The position numbers and the translations under genes are program-made. Of a stretch of DNA of 12,010 nt, positions 1 to 6,590 are shown one piece after another; position 1 is the first letter of the stretch, and each line of letters begins with the position of its first letter. Source of the stretch: Oscillospiraceae bacterium (lineage in GTDB: Bacteria > Bacillota > Clostridia > Oscillospirales > Oscillospiraceae); assembly GCA_012513005.1 (NCBI GenBank), contig JAAZCZ010000016.1, forward strand, positions 1 to 12,010, given 5' to 3'. The notes under the pieces are model-generated. The model worked only from the letters and a program-made list of their open reading frames with translations. It made no database searches and was not told the origin of the DNA.

Positions 1-205
1 AAAAGTTTGCAATCCCGTGTGCCAGCATAAAGAGTATTACGCCTATTACGAAATACACCAAAACTGTGAGGATAAATCCCATTAATGTCGGTGCAGCTAT
101 GCCGAGTGTCAGGTAGTAAAGACCGAGGTTAATTGCAATTCCGAGAAAGACTATATCAAGAACCGCCCGTACACCATATACGGGCGGTTTTATTCTAATA
201 TCATG
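1..205 (-). pseudogene. Fragment of a membrane protein gene, no start codon, runs off the window
   Basis: This minus-strand frame is open from a stop codon at 206-208 to the window edge. It encodes two strongly hydrophobic stretches, roughly 155-90 (LDIVFLGIAINLGLYYL) and 80-1 (GFILTVLVYFVIGVILFMLA), which read like two transmembrane helices. Codon choice looks natural. No ATG, GTG or TTG start lies in frame before the first helix, and the 5' part of the frame runs through a perfect hairpin at 161-189. I infer a gene that lost its 5' end when the neighbouring accessory DNA arrived. A rare start codon, or a chance frame, cannot be excluded. I do not recognise the family. Confidence 0.4.
161..196. 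terminator. Rho-independent terminator hairpin
   Basis: A perfect 11-bp stem (AACCGCCCGTA at 161-171 with TACGGGCGGTT at 179-189) encloses a 7-base loop. On the plus strand it is followed by TTTTATT; on the minus strand by the weaker TTCTT. It lies about 120 bases beyond the stop of the methyltransferase gene and could end that minus-strand operon. The better T-run, however, points to transcripts coming from the left, where I see no plus-strand gene. Confidence 0.6.
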
Positions 206-309
206 CTATATATTGTGGTTTTATGCTGTATTCTTCTGCTGTACATTGTACACTGTCGCTTGCTTGTCGCTTAAATTGGCTAAATGATAATACAAGTTAC
301 CATACAGCG

Positions 310-1521
310 CTACACGATTTCATTTGCGATAGCATTCTTTAATGCAGTAGCCAATTTGTAGGCAAGTAATGGTGGTACGGCGTTGCCAACTTGAGTAAAC
401 TGTCTTGCGGTTGCGCCTGTAAACACGTAATCATCGGGGAATGTTTGTAACCTCGCGCATTCTCTCACAGAAAGTGTGCGGGGAGAAAACGGATGCAGGT
501 GTGAGCGTCCACCACCTTTTGTTCCTCCTGCAATAACCGTTTTTGACGGAAGTCGGGGGTCAAGTCTGTCTACACGACCAAGTTTATCTCTACCGCCATA
601 TGGCAAAACCATGTACCGCGAAATTGATTGTGCTGTATGTTCGCGTGTAATATGGTTTTTTGTGTCGTTCAAACTTCTGAAAAAGACAGAACCGCAAGGG
701 GTTACTTTGGCGCTCGGTTGAGGCAACACAACAGGCGTCTTTCCTCGCGTACCGGCCACAATCCATCTCATGCGATTTTGCGGTACTCCGTAATGTGCGG
801 CATTGATAACTTGCGGTTCAGTAATGCTATATCCCATGTTACATAATTCATCAAGCGCCGTTTTTATTCTGCCGTCAGTGTCGCATTCCATAATACCCGC
901 AACATTTTCTATCAAAAAAGCTAAAGGTTGGAATTCTTTGATATACCATATGTAATCAAATATCAAAGTTCCCTTTTCTTCATCGTCAAAGCCCTTTCGT
1001 TTGAAATTATCATCATCTTTATTAAACCTCTGATTAGCCGCAATGCTAAATGATTGACACGGTGGCCCGCCATGGAACACGCCTTGAAAACCTGTTGTTA
1101 TCCCCTTTTGACGCAGTATATTTGCCAGTTCATCTCGTTTGCTAATATCTCCAGAATAAAAGGGCGGTCCAATAACTGTTTTTTCGGGATTATTCTTTCT
1201 CAAGGTATTACAGCATATTTCGTTGAATTCGATTGAGATAAGGTTATCAAACCCGGCGTAACTAAACCCCACATCAAAACCGCCCGCACCAGAAAAGAAA
1301 CTAACGGCAGGTATTGCTCTGTTGCACTGTTCTTTCTCATCAAGGGTTTCAATCGGTTGTAGACAACTATCTGGTATCTCCGGGTAATCCTCATAACGCA
1401 AAGCATCATAGGTTAGCTTTTCCAAAGAAAGCAGTTTTGATAAAGCTATGCCTTTATGGGTTGCTTTTTGTAGCAATTCGTTTTGCTTTAGCAGAGTTAC
1501 TTTGTTTTCAGAACCAGTCAT
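310..1521 (-). CDS. DNA (cytosine-5-)-methyltransferase of a type II restriction-modification system
   Basis: The 403-residue protein transfers a methyl group from S-adenosylmethionine to C5 of cytosine in a target site, protecting host DNA from the linked endonuclease. The family motifs appear in order: motif I SFFSGAGGFDVGF (about 74-86); motif IV GGPPCQSF with the catalytic Cys155; motif VI ENV (205-207); motif VIII QNRMR (248-252); a short variable target-recognition stretch (about 255-345); motif IX TLSVRECARLQTFP (about 349-362); and motif X GNAVPP (379-384). About 70 residues precede motif I, more than in minimal members. The ATG at 1521 overlaps the endonuclease stop as TAATG, so the two are probably translationally coupled, with the methyltransferase last in the operon. 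The recognition sequence cannot be read from the protein. No key residue is missing. Confidence 0.95.
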   Translation of the reverse strand: MTGSENKVTLLKQNELLQKATHKGIALSKLLSLEKLTYDALRYEDYPEIPDSCLQPIETLDEKEQCNRAIPAVSFFSGAGGFDVGFSYAGFDNLISIEFNEICCNTLRKNNPEKTVIGPPFYSGDISKRDELANILRQKGITTGFQGVFHGGPPCQSFSIAANQRFNKDDDNFKRKGFDDEEKGTLIFDYIWYIKEFQPLAFLIENVAGIMECDTDGRIKTALDELCNMGYSITEPQVINAAHYGVPQNRMRWIVAGTRGKTPVVLPQPSAKVTPCGSVFFRSLNDTKNHITREHTAQSISRYMVLPYGGRDKLGRVDRLDPRLPSKTVIAGGTKGGGRSHLHPFSPRTLSVRECARLQTFPDDYVFTGATARQFTQVGNAVPPLLAYKLATALKNAIANEIV

Positions 1522-2687
1522 TAAGCTATCTCCTTTGTGGCTTGTAGGAAAACATCGTGCGCTTCTTGTTTTGTCTTGAAGTCGCTCTGTTCATTCGCTT
1601 TTAGCCATTTTCTATAATACATATGTACCGCACGGTGGCATGATGGGCAAAGCCCAACTATATCAGCCAACGATGTTCCATGAGATGAAATAGCGACGGA
1701 AGAAGATAGCGGCAACAGATGGTGAATGTCAAGCATATAATCCGTCCATGGATAGCGGGTACTCATGGCTGCACCACAAGCACAGCAGACGGGCGTTGGG
1801 TTGACTTGCCGATAGTATTTGCGTAACAGTCCGCTGCGTTCAACACGGAAATGCTCAACTCTTTTTTTGTTTCCCTCAATAAATTCAACGTCTGCGGGGT
1901 CAGCAGTAAACACTTCAAAAGTTGGTATTATGATTTTTTTCGTGATTGAAGTCATTTCAAGGAATTCTTCAATGCGCTCTGCTTTGGGAAAACGGTTTTC
2001 CGGCTTCAAAAACTGTGAGAGCATCTCTGCTTTTGCGTTTTCGTTTATTTCATCCAGATAGAGATAACCTCCGTACACTTTCAAAACGCTCAACTGGCTA
2101 ACAAATATCACCATTTCTCGCAACTGTCTACGTTCAGTATCAGTGTAACGGTATTCGACAGGTTTTAGAGCCTTAAAATAATCAATATCTTCAAAACCGG
2201 TGCAGTTATTTCCGATAATATAAGTAAAAATATCATCTAAAGACGCTTTGGCTTCAATGTCCATTTCTTGTCTGGCAATCAAAAATTTTATAATCGCACA
2301 AAACGGATAAACGCGCTGTTCTGCCGAATTATAATTATCAAAGGCCGGAAAAGGGAAGCGAAACTTTGACACGTAGTTAAACAAATAGTCGTCTACACTC
2401 TTTATTTTTCCGTCGCTATTTGCTAAATCGCGGCAGATATCTGTTACCACAATTCTGTTACCCAAAAAGCTTGCAAGAAAAGAGCATTGAAATACGCGGG
2501 AATAATTCCGTTTGATGGTATAACTCACTGGCAAAAACGGCATCCCTGTTTCTGATACCAAAGTGTTACGGAATAGTTGTTCGCAAGCAGAAATATCAGC
2601 ATTATCAAATTTAACCAGCACTTTGGCTATTTCCTTAAGCACATCATATTGGAAGTATAATAATCTTCCTTGATCCCAACGCCACAT
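1521..2687 (-). CDS. HNH-family restriction endonuclease, partner of the methyltransferase
   Basis: This 388-residue protein is the likely cutting partner of the C5-methyltransferase. Its C-terminal part (about 299-355) is an HNH (beta-beta-alpha-metal) nuclease with a structural zinc site: Cys301 and Cys304 pair with Cys347 and Cys350, the catalytic-type histidines are DIHH at 322-323, and the closing motif is LCPSCHRAVH (346-355). The usual central Asn position seems to be Asp342, a variant seen in other HNH nucleases. I recognise no domain in residues 1-290, which presumably recognise DNA and begin MWRWDQGRLLYFQYD. The ATG at 2687 has GGAGGG six bases upstream and lies 2 bases after the HTH gene stop. 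The pairing and order support a type II system. A 5mC-dependent (type IV-like) nuclease is less likely because a methyltransferase follows directly. Confidence 0.82.
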   Translation of the reverse strand: MWRWDQGRLLYFQYDVLKEIAKVLVKFDNADISACEQLFRNTLVSETGMPFLPVSYTIKRNYSRVFQCSFLASFLGNRIVVTDICRDLANSDGKIKSVDDYLFNYVSKFRFPFPAFDNYNSAEQRVYPFCAIIKFLIARQEMDIEAKASLDDIFTYIIGNNCTGFEDIDYFKALKPVEYRYTDTERRQLREMVIFVSQLSVLKVYGGYLYLDEINENAKAEMLSQFLKPENRFPKAERIEEFLEMTSITKKIIIPTFEVFTADPADVEFIEGNKKRVEHFRVERSGLLRKYYRQVNPTPVCCACGAAMSTRYPWTDYMLDIHHLLPLSSSVAISSHGTSLADIVGLCPSCHRAVHMYYRKWLKANEQSDFKTKQEAHDVFLQATKEIA

Positions 2688-2689
2688 AT

Positions 2690-2908
2690 TCAGCCCTCCA
2701 CAACCTTGGGTGTTGTTATCTCAACGATATCATCAAGCCCGCAATTTAGGACAGCGCATATTTTAGCAAGACTTTCCATTGACACCGTTTCATTCTTTCC
2801 CATTTTTGCAATTACGTTTGTACTAACGCCCGCCCGCTTGCGTAATTCTGTTTTTGTGATACTCTTATCTATGAGCAATTTCCATAGTCTGTTGTAGTTT
2901 ATCGCCAC
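2690..2908 (-). CDS. Small XRE-type helix-turn-helix regulator, putative controller of the restriction-modification operon
   Basis: This is a 72-residue Cro/CI-type DNA-binding protein. The helix-turn-helix region reads ITKTELRKRAGVSTNVIAKM, followed by the conserved VSMESLAKICAVLNCGLDDIVE helices typical of small HTH regulators. I place the start at the GTG at 2908-2906, giving (M)AINYNRLWKLL, because a perfect GGAGGT (2916-2921) sits 7 bases upstream. A more distant in-frame ATG at 2929 would put that site inside the gene. It is the first gene of the operon, 2 bases from the endonuclease start. By position and size it fits a controller protein that times endonuclease expression. This role is inferred; the palindrome at 2931-2942 is its plausible binding site. 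Confidence 0.82.
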   Translation of the reverse strand: MAINYNRLWKLLIDKSITKTELRKRAGVSTNVIAKMGKNETVSMESLAKICAVLNCGLDDIVEITTPKVVEG

Positions 2909-2930
2909 GGTGCATACCTCCAAACGCAAT

Positions 2931-2942
2931 TATACTAGTATA
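2931..2942. promoter_or_regulatory. Palindromic operator candidate at the restriction-modification promoter
   Basis: TATACTAGTATA is a perfect 12-bp palindrome. It overlaps the downstream end of the proposed -10 element and the expected transcription start, where a bound repressor would block RNA polymerase. Binding by the adjacent HTH protein is inferred from position only. Confidence 0.5.
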
Positions 2943-2970
2943 CGATACCACAAAGCGCGGCAAAAGTCAA
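2942..2970 (-). promoter_or_regulatory. Promoter of the restriction-modification operon
   Basis: On the minus strand, TTGACT (2970-2965) is followed after exactly 17 bases by TATCGT (2947-2942), preceded by TGG as an extended -10. The expected start near 2935 gives a leader of about 27 bases before the GTG of the HTH gene. A TATAAT closer to the gene (2934-2929) lacks a matching -35 at normal spacing and is the weaker alternative. Confidence 0.5.
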
Positions 2971-3009
2971 GACATTATCAGTATATCGTGATATTATTTT
3001 GATATTGTA

Positions 3010-3333
3010 TTAACTCCGCCTTGCTCTGCGGCTGCAATAAAGCGTCAGGTCGGTTTTGTACCCCTCGAACACGTCCACGCGGGTTATGTCATACAAAACG
3101 CCATTGTAGCGTAAAACGTGGGCGGTCGTAATGTCGTCGCGCCAGTTAATCACGAATTGGACTTCCTCAACGGCTTGAACGGACATAGCCGCGTAAACCT
3201 CTTTCCCGGAAAGCTGCCGGAAGTATGCCCACATGGGCGGGGATATGGGGGTTAATGTTTCAATCGAATAACCGTCCGGGTCTTGTGTGTGCGTAACGGC
3301 TAAAATCTCGATTTTTTTATCTTTCAGCTTCAT
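3010..3333 (-). CDS. Phage head closure protein (head-tail joining family), prophage remnant
   Basis: The 107-residue protein resembles the SPP1 gp16-like / Phage_H_T_join family, small proteins that close the capsid connector and link head to tail. Features seen are a short basic start (MKLKDKKIEILAV), a central segment with PPMWAYFRQLSGKEVYAA and VQFVINWRDD, and a late beta-rich part, LRYNGVLYDITRVDVFEGYKTDLTLYC. Length is normal for the family and the frame is intact. AAAGGGG sits 7 bases before the ATG. It lies 37 bases after the terminase remnant and just upstream of the restriction-modification promoter. Portal, protease and capsid genes, which normally separate terminase from this gene, are absent, so it is a stranded piece of a decayed prophage with no obvious present function. 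Confidence 0.78.
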   Translation of the reverse strand: MKLKDKKIEILAVTHTQDPDGYSIETLTPISPPMWAYFRQLSGKEVYAAMSVQAVEEVQFVINWRDDITTAHVLRYNGVLYDITRVDVFEGYKTDLTLYCSRRARRS

Positions 3334-3370
3334 AACAATGCCCCTTTCGTTGCCCTCAATTCAATTTAGG

Positions 3371-3565
3371 TTAAATTGCGTTTATGAATTCGTTGTAATG
3401 CTCATATAGTCCGACGTAACAATCCAGTAACGCCGCCGCTCCGTCAATTCGTTGTCGGGGCGATTGGTTTTTAATGGGTACAATGTTCCCGTTGCGGTCG
3501 GTCTGAACGCCCGTATTCGTCAAGCACCATTTCAAAATAGGGTTGTTGTTGTAAATAACCCTGTG
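3371..3565 (-). pseudogene. C-terminal remnant of phage terminase large subunit
   Basis: About 64 residues match, from memory, the end of HK97-type terminase large subunits: HRVIYNNNPILKWCLTNTG, then a TDRNGNIVPIKNQSPRQRIDG stretch and a final LLDCYVGLYEHYNEFINAI. In a whole terminase this follows the nuclease domain that cuts concatemeric DNA during packaging. Here the ATPase domain and most or all of the nuclease domain are missing. The segment has no start of its own and continues in frame from the response regulator upstream, so any product would be a regulator-terminase chimera. The junction lies near 3565-3571. Confidence 0.78.
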
Positions 3566-4062
3566 CGCCTGCAAGAGCAAAAACTCACTCAAGGTAAGCC
3601 CCAAGCTCTTGCCCTCGTAATAAGCCTCGTAGCTCTCTGCCGAAAGCCTGATTTTATTATCATTTTCTTCCCGTATTGAGCCTTCCGGAATAGCCGTTTT
3701 TACACGGCGAAGTATGGTCTCGATTCGTATTAAAAGTAAAATAGGCGAAAACGGCTTTGCAACATAGTCATCGGCACAGAGATTAAATGCTCTAAGCTGA
3801 GTTGCCTCGTCTTCCAAAGCGCTGAGCATAATAACAGCAATGTCGGGTCTTTGCTGTCGCAGCTCCTCCAAAACCTCAATGCCGCTTATCCCGGGCACCA
3901 TAATATCTAAAACAGCCAAATCAAAGGGCGTAGCCAAAGCAGCCTCTAATGCCTCGTCTCCGTTTTCTGCCCTTGTTATCTCATAGCCCGCCATACTCAG
4001 GTATTAAAAAGCACATCAGAAATAACTCTGTCGTCTTCTAATAATAGTATTCTGCTTTTCAT
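3566..4062 (-). pseudogene. Broken OmpR-family response regulator: frameshift near start, 3' end replaced
   Basis: The original gene begins at the ATG at 4062-4060, with AAAAGGAG (4068-4075) upstream, and encodes MKSRILLLEDDRVISDVLFN before a TGA at 3999-3997. The receiver continues in another frame from about 4000 (LSMAGYEITRAENGDEAL). Losing one base, for example a C from ACCCTG, explains the shift. After repair the receiver is complete: acidic pair near residues 10-11, phosphoacceptor Asp53 in LAVLDIMVPG, Ser81 in IMLSAL, and Lys103 in YVAKPF. A winged-helix domain then starts (LGLTLSEFLLLQ) but is cut at about 3566-3571, where terminase sequence takes over. DNA binding should therefore be lost. 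No histidine kinase gene is in the window. A shorter product could start at the ATG at 3994, lacking the first receiver strand. Confidence 0.85.
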
Positions 4063-4077
4063 ACTTTCTCCTTTTAA

Positions 4078-4094
4078 CTAATAAGGCTTATTAG
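4078..4094. repeat. 17-bp inverted repeat upstream of the response regulator
   Basis: CTAATAAG and CTTATTAG flank a single central base. It lies 16 bases upstream of the regulator ATG, in the divergent region before the DUF362 gene. It could be an old operator for one of the divergent genes. No T-run follows, so a terminator is unlikely. Confidence 0.4.
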
Positions 4095-4158
4095 CTACTA
4101 TAAGCTTTCGATGTGTAGATTGTGTGTAGATGCTGTGAAAATATAAACGCGATTTTGC

Positions 4159-4186
4159 TTGACACTCGTGCTATAATTTATATAGT
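4159..4186 (+). promoter_or_regulatory. Promoter of the DUF362 gene
   Basis: TTGACA (4159-4164) is followed after 16 bases by TATAGT (4181-4186). A second reading is the extended -10 TGCTATAAT (4169-4177) used without a good -35. Either places the start of transcription 20-30 bases before the ATG at 4212. Confidence 0.6.
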
Positions 4187-4211
4187 TTTTAGGGGAGGAG
4201 GCAATGATTCT

Positions 4212-5348
4212 ATGAGCTGTGATGTAAAAATAGTAAGCTGCCCCGACTATGAAGCTAAAACTGCCAAGGCTGCCTTGGAGGCTGTCTTGGAGCCGTTTGA
4301 TTTTTTAGATAACATCAAACCCGGAATGAAAATTGCAATTAAGGCTAATATGGTTGCCAAGGCAAAGCCCGAGGAAGCGGCGGTGACAAACCCGGTTTTG
4401 GTGACAGAATTATGCCGACTGCTAATTAACAGAGGCGCCGAGGTAACAGTGGGCGACAGCCCCGGGGGGCTTTTTGACCCGCCTTGGCTAAACAGCATAT
4501 ACAGCGGCACCGGCATGAAGAGCGTTTTGGAGACAGGTGCAAAGCTCAACACCGACTTTGAGGTTAGAGATATTAGCTTCCCCGAGGCTAAAACAGCAAA
4601 ACACTTTCCCTACACCGCGTGGCTACTTAAGCACGATATGGTAATTAACTTTGCCAAGCTCAAAACCCACGCTCTAACGGGCATGACCTGCGCTGTTAAA
4701 AACCTATTCGGCACGATAGCAGGCACACGCAAGGCAGAGTTTCACTATATGTACCCCAAAACATCGGACTTTTGCAGTATGCTTGTGGATTTAAACGAGT
4801 TTACAAAGCCTTCTATGACAATAGTCGATGCAGTTTTGTGCATGGAGGGTAACGGACCTACAAAGGGAAACCCGAGACACATGGGCGCTTTGTTAGCCGC
4901 TAAAACCTCTTATGCGGCAGACTTACTCTGCGCGCATCTAATCGGCATAAAAAACGAAAACGCTGCAACCGTGGCAGCTTCTATTAAACGGGGCAAATGT
5001 CCGGATAGTTGGGAGAAGCTAAATATTATAGGCGACCCTGAGCCATTTATAATAAATGACTTCGACAAGCTGCCGGCACCTCCGCTTGTAACCTTTGAAA
5101 CAAATCCGATTTTTGAATATTTAATCAAGCAGTTTTGGGCGCCTGCTCCCAATGTAAGCACTGATGACTGCATAGGCTGCGGCAAGTGCGCCGAGGTATG
5201 CCCCATGTCTGCTGCCAAGATAACAGACAAAAAAGCGCGGATAAAAAGAACAAAGTGCATACGCTGCTTCTGCTGTCAGGAGTTTTGCCCCAAGGGCGCA
5301 ATCACAGTTAAAAGACCGCTTATTCCGAGGCTGGTTACCAAGATATAA
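4212..5348 (+). CDS. DUF362 domain protein with C-terminal double 4Fe-4S ferredoxin module
   Basis: The 378-residue protein has an N-terminal DUF362 region (about 1-300; for example IKPGMKIAIKANMVAKAKPE, VTVGDSPGG, VINFAKLKTHALTGMTCAVKNLFG) and a bacterial ferredoxin module at the C-terminus. Cluster ligands are Cys320, 323, 326 and 330, then Cys349, 352, 355 and 359, both ending in the usual CP. There is no signal peptide or membrane segment, so it should be cytoplasmic and redox-active. The biochemical role of DUF362 proteins is not firmly known, so I assign none. I chose the ATG at 4212 because GGGGAGGAGG (4192-4201) ends 10 bases upstream and the promoter lies just before it; the frame stays open further upstream to an ATG at 4122 that would sit before the promoter. 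The gene is monocistronic and convergent with the citrate operon. Confidence 0.88.
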   Translation: MSCDVKIVSCPDYEAKTAKAALEAVLEPFDFLDNIKPGMKIAIKANMVAKAKPEEAAVTNPVLVTELCRLLINRGAEVTVGDSPGGLFDPPWLNSIYSGTGMKSVLETGAKLNTDFEVRDISFPEAKTAKHFPYTAWLLKHDMVINFAKLKTHALTGMTCAVKNLFGTIAGTRKAEFHYMYPKTSDFCSMLVDLNEFTKPSMTIVDAVLCMEGNGPTKGNPRHMGALLAAKTSYAADLLCAHLIGIKNENAATVAASIKRGKCPDSWEKLNIIGDPEPFIINDFDKLPAPPLVTFETNPIFEYLIKQFWAPAPNVSTDDCIGCGKCAEVCPMSAAKITDKKARIKRTKCIRCFCCQEFCPKGAITVKRPLIPRLVTKI

Positions 5349-5379
5349 AATAACTTATAATCAATAATAACATAATAAA

Positions 5380-5415
5380 AGGCTGTGCAGTTAGTGTTTT
5401 GCACAGCCTCATTTT
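5380..5415. terminator. Bidirectional terminator between convergent genes
   Basis: A 10-bp stem (AGGCTGTGCA at 5380-5389 with TGCACAGCCT at 5400-5409) has a 10-base loop. CATTTTTATTT follows on the plus strand and TTTTATTATG on the minus strand. It sits between the plus-strand DUF362 stop (5348) and the minus-strand isocitrate dehydrogenase stop (5415), so it can serve both. Confidence 0.85.
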
Positions 5416-6590
5416 TATTTGTTTTTTATAATTTGCAGGGTTTCTAAAAGATAGTCTCCAAACTCTTTGCCGGTAGCCCCGTCTTTTTTGCCGCTTATCA
5501 CAATTTTTCTCTCTTTTTTTGTGCAAATGTCAAGGGCGTTTTCCAGTAGCTGCGCTTTATCCTGCCTGCCTATGTGATTTAAAAGCATTATTAAAGCTCT
5601 TAAAATACTCTCGGGGTTAGAGTAGTCGCCCTCGCCTTTTTCTATCTTGCGGGGGGCAGAGCCGTGAATTGCCTCGAACATGGCGTAGCGGTCGCCTATG
5701 TTTGCGCTGCCCGCAGTGCCGACACCTCCCTGAATTTGCGCGGCTTCGTCAGTTAATATGTCGCCGTATAAATTAGGCAGCAAAAAGACCTTGAAATCAG
5801 CCTGCGTTTTCTCATTAATCAGATTTGCAGACATAATATCCACATACCACTCATCGCAGATGATTTCAGGATAATCCTTAGCAACTTCGCTGCAAATGCT
5901 GCTAAACATGCCGTCTGTCCTTTTCATGATATTGGATTTAGTGACAACCGAGACTCTGAGATTGCCGTTTTTAGCGGCGTATGAAAAGGCAGCGCGGGCA
6001 ATTCTCTTTGTGCCGCCGTCTGTTGTAACCTTAAAGTCAACTGCCATCTCATCGGGGAATAATATACCGTCACTGCCGAGTGCGTATTCACCCTCGGTGT
6101 TTTCTCTAAAAAACACCCAGTTAATGCCCTTTTCGGGAATGTCAATTTGCCGCACATTGGCATATAAATCAAGCTCTTTTCTAAGCGCAACATTGGCACT
6201 GCCAAGGCTGCCGCCCGAGGGAGTTGTTGTCGGACCTTTTAGCAGAACATCACAGGATAGTATCTGATCTAGGCTCTCATCGGGCAGGGCGCAATTTAGC
6301 TTCTGCCTGTTTTCGATGGTAAGACCGTCAATATCCAAAAGGCTAATTTTGCCGCTTTTTATTTCATCGCACATAAGGAAATTTAGCACACGGCGAGCCT
6401 CTGCCATAATAATAGGACCTATGCCGTCTCCGTCTGCTATGCCGATTTTAATATTTTCGGCGTTATTATAATCCTTTGGCGGCAGAGCGTTTTTTATTTT
6501 ATCCTGCCTCATAAGCTGCTCATTTAGCAGCTTTTTAAATTTTTCGGCAGCTTCTTCTATCTGCTTATCTCTATTAGTATTCTCATTCAT
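5415..6590 (-). CDS. icd: Isocitrate dehydrogenase (isocitrate/isopropylmalate dehydrogenase family)
   Basis: This 391-residue enzyme oxidatively decarboxylates isocitrate to 2-oxoglutarate. Substrate and catalytic residues align with the Escherichia coli enzyme: SxN at Ser131/Asn133, Arg137 and Arg147 (ALRKELDLYANVR), Arg162 and Tyr169 (FRENTEGEY), Lys218 (TKSNIMK), and metal aspartates Asp251, Asp277 and Asp281. At the cofactor determinant, HGSAPRK, Arg314-Lys315 stand where NADP enzymes have Lys-Tyr and NAD enzymes Asp-Ile, so the cofactor is unsettled. A charged, probably helical extension of about 46 residues precedes the family core (IKIGIADGDGIGP). Its ATG overlaps the aconitase stop by 8 bases, with GGAGGG 7 bases upstream. 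It is last in the operon. Isopropylmalate or homoisocitrate dehydrogenase is less likely given the SxN motif and neighbours. Confidence 0.9.
   Translation of the reverse strand: MNENTNRDKQIEEAAEKFKKLLNEQLMRQDKIKNALPPKDYNNAENIKIGIADGDGIGPIIMAEARRVLNFLMCDEIKSGKISLLDIDGLTIENRQKLNCALPDESLDQILSCDVLLKGPTTTPSGGSLGSANVALRKELDLYANVRQIDIPEKGINWVFFRENTEGEYALGSDGILFPDEMAVDFKVTTDGGTKRIARAAFSYAAKNGNLRVSVVTKSNIMKRTDGMFSSICSEVAKDYPEIICDEWYVDIMSANLINEKTQADFKVFLLPNLYGDILTDEAAQIQGGVGTAGSANIGDRYAMFEAIHGSAPRKIEKGEGDYSNPESILRALIMLLNHIGRQDKAQLLENALDICTKKERKIVISGKKDGATGKEFGDYLLETLQIIKNK

Noticed and set aside
240..252. Short palindromic string TGTACATTGTACA downstream of the methyltransferase
   Set aside because: Two adjacent TGTACA palindromes with no T-run and no nearby start; too short to assign as terminator or operator.
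476..846. Plus-strand open frames of 72-81 codons within the methyltransferase region
   Set aside because: They lie opposite a gene with every family motif intact, have no ribosome binding site, and encode nothing recognisable.
310..3333. A new multi-gene anti-phage defence system beyond restriction-modification
   Set aside because: The three linked genes are fully explained as a type II restriction-modification operon with a controller, and the adjoining phage gene is structural.
4111..4130. Two near-adjacent copies of TGTGTAGAT before the DUF362 promoter
   Set aside because: Only two 9-base copies with one differing spacer; could be chance, and no partner protein is evident.
4122..4211. 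Possible 30-residue N-terminal extension of the DUF362 protein
   Set aside because: It begins upstream of the best promoter and its sequence does not resemble the family; the ATG at 4212 follows a strong ribosome binding site.
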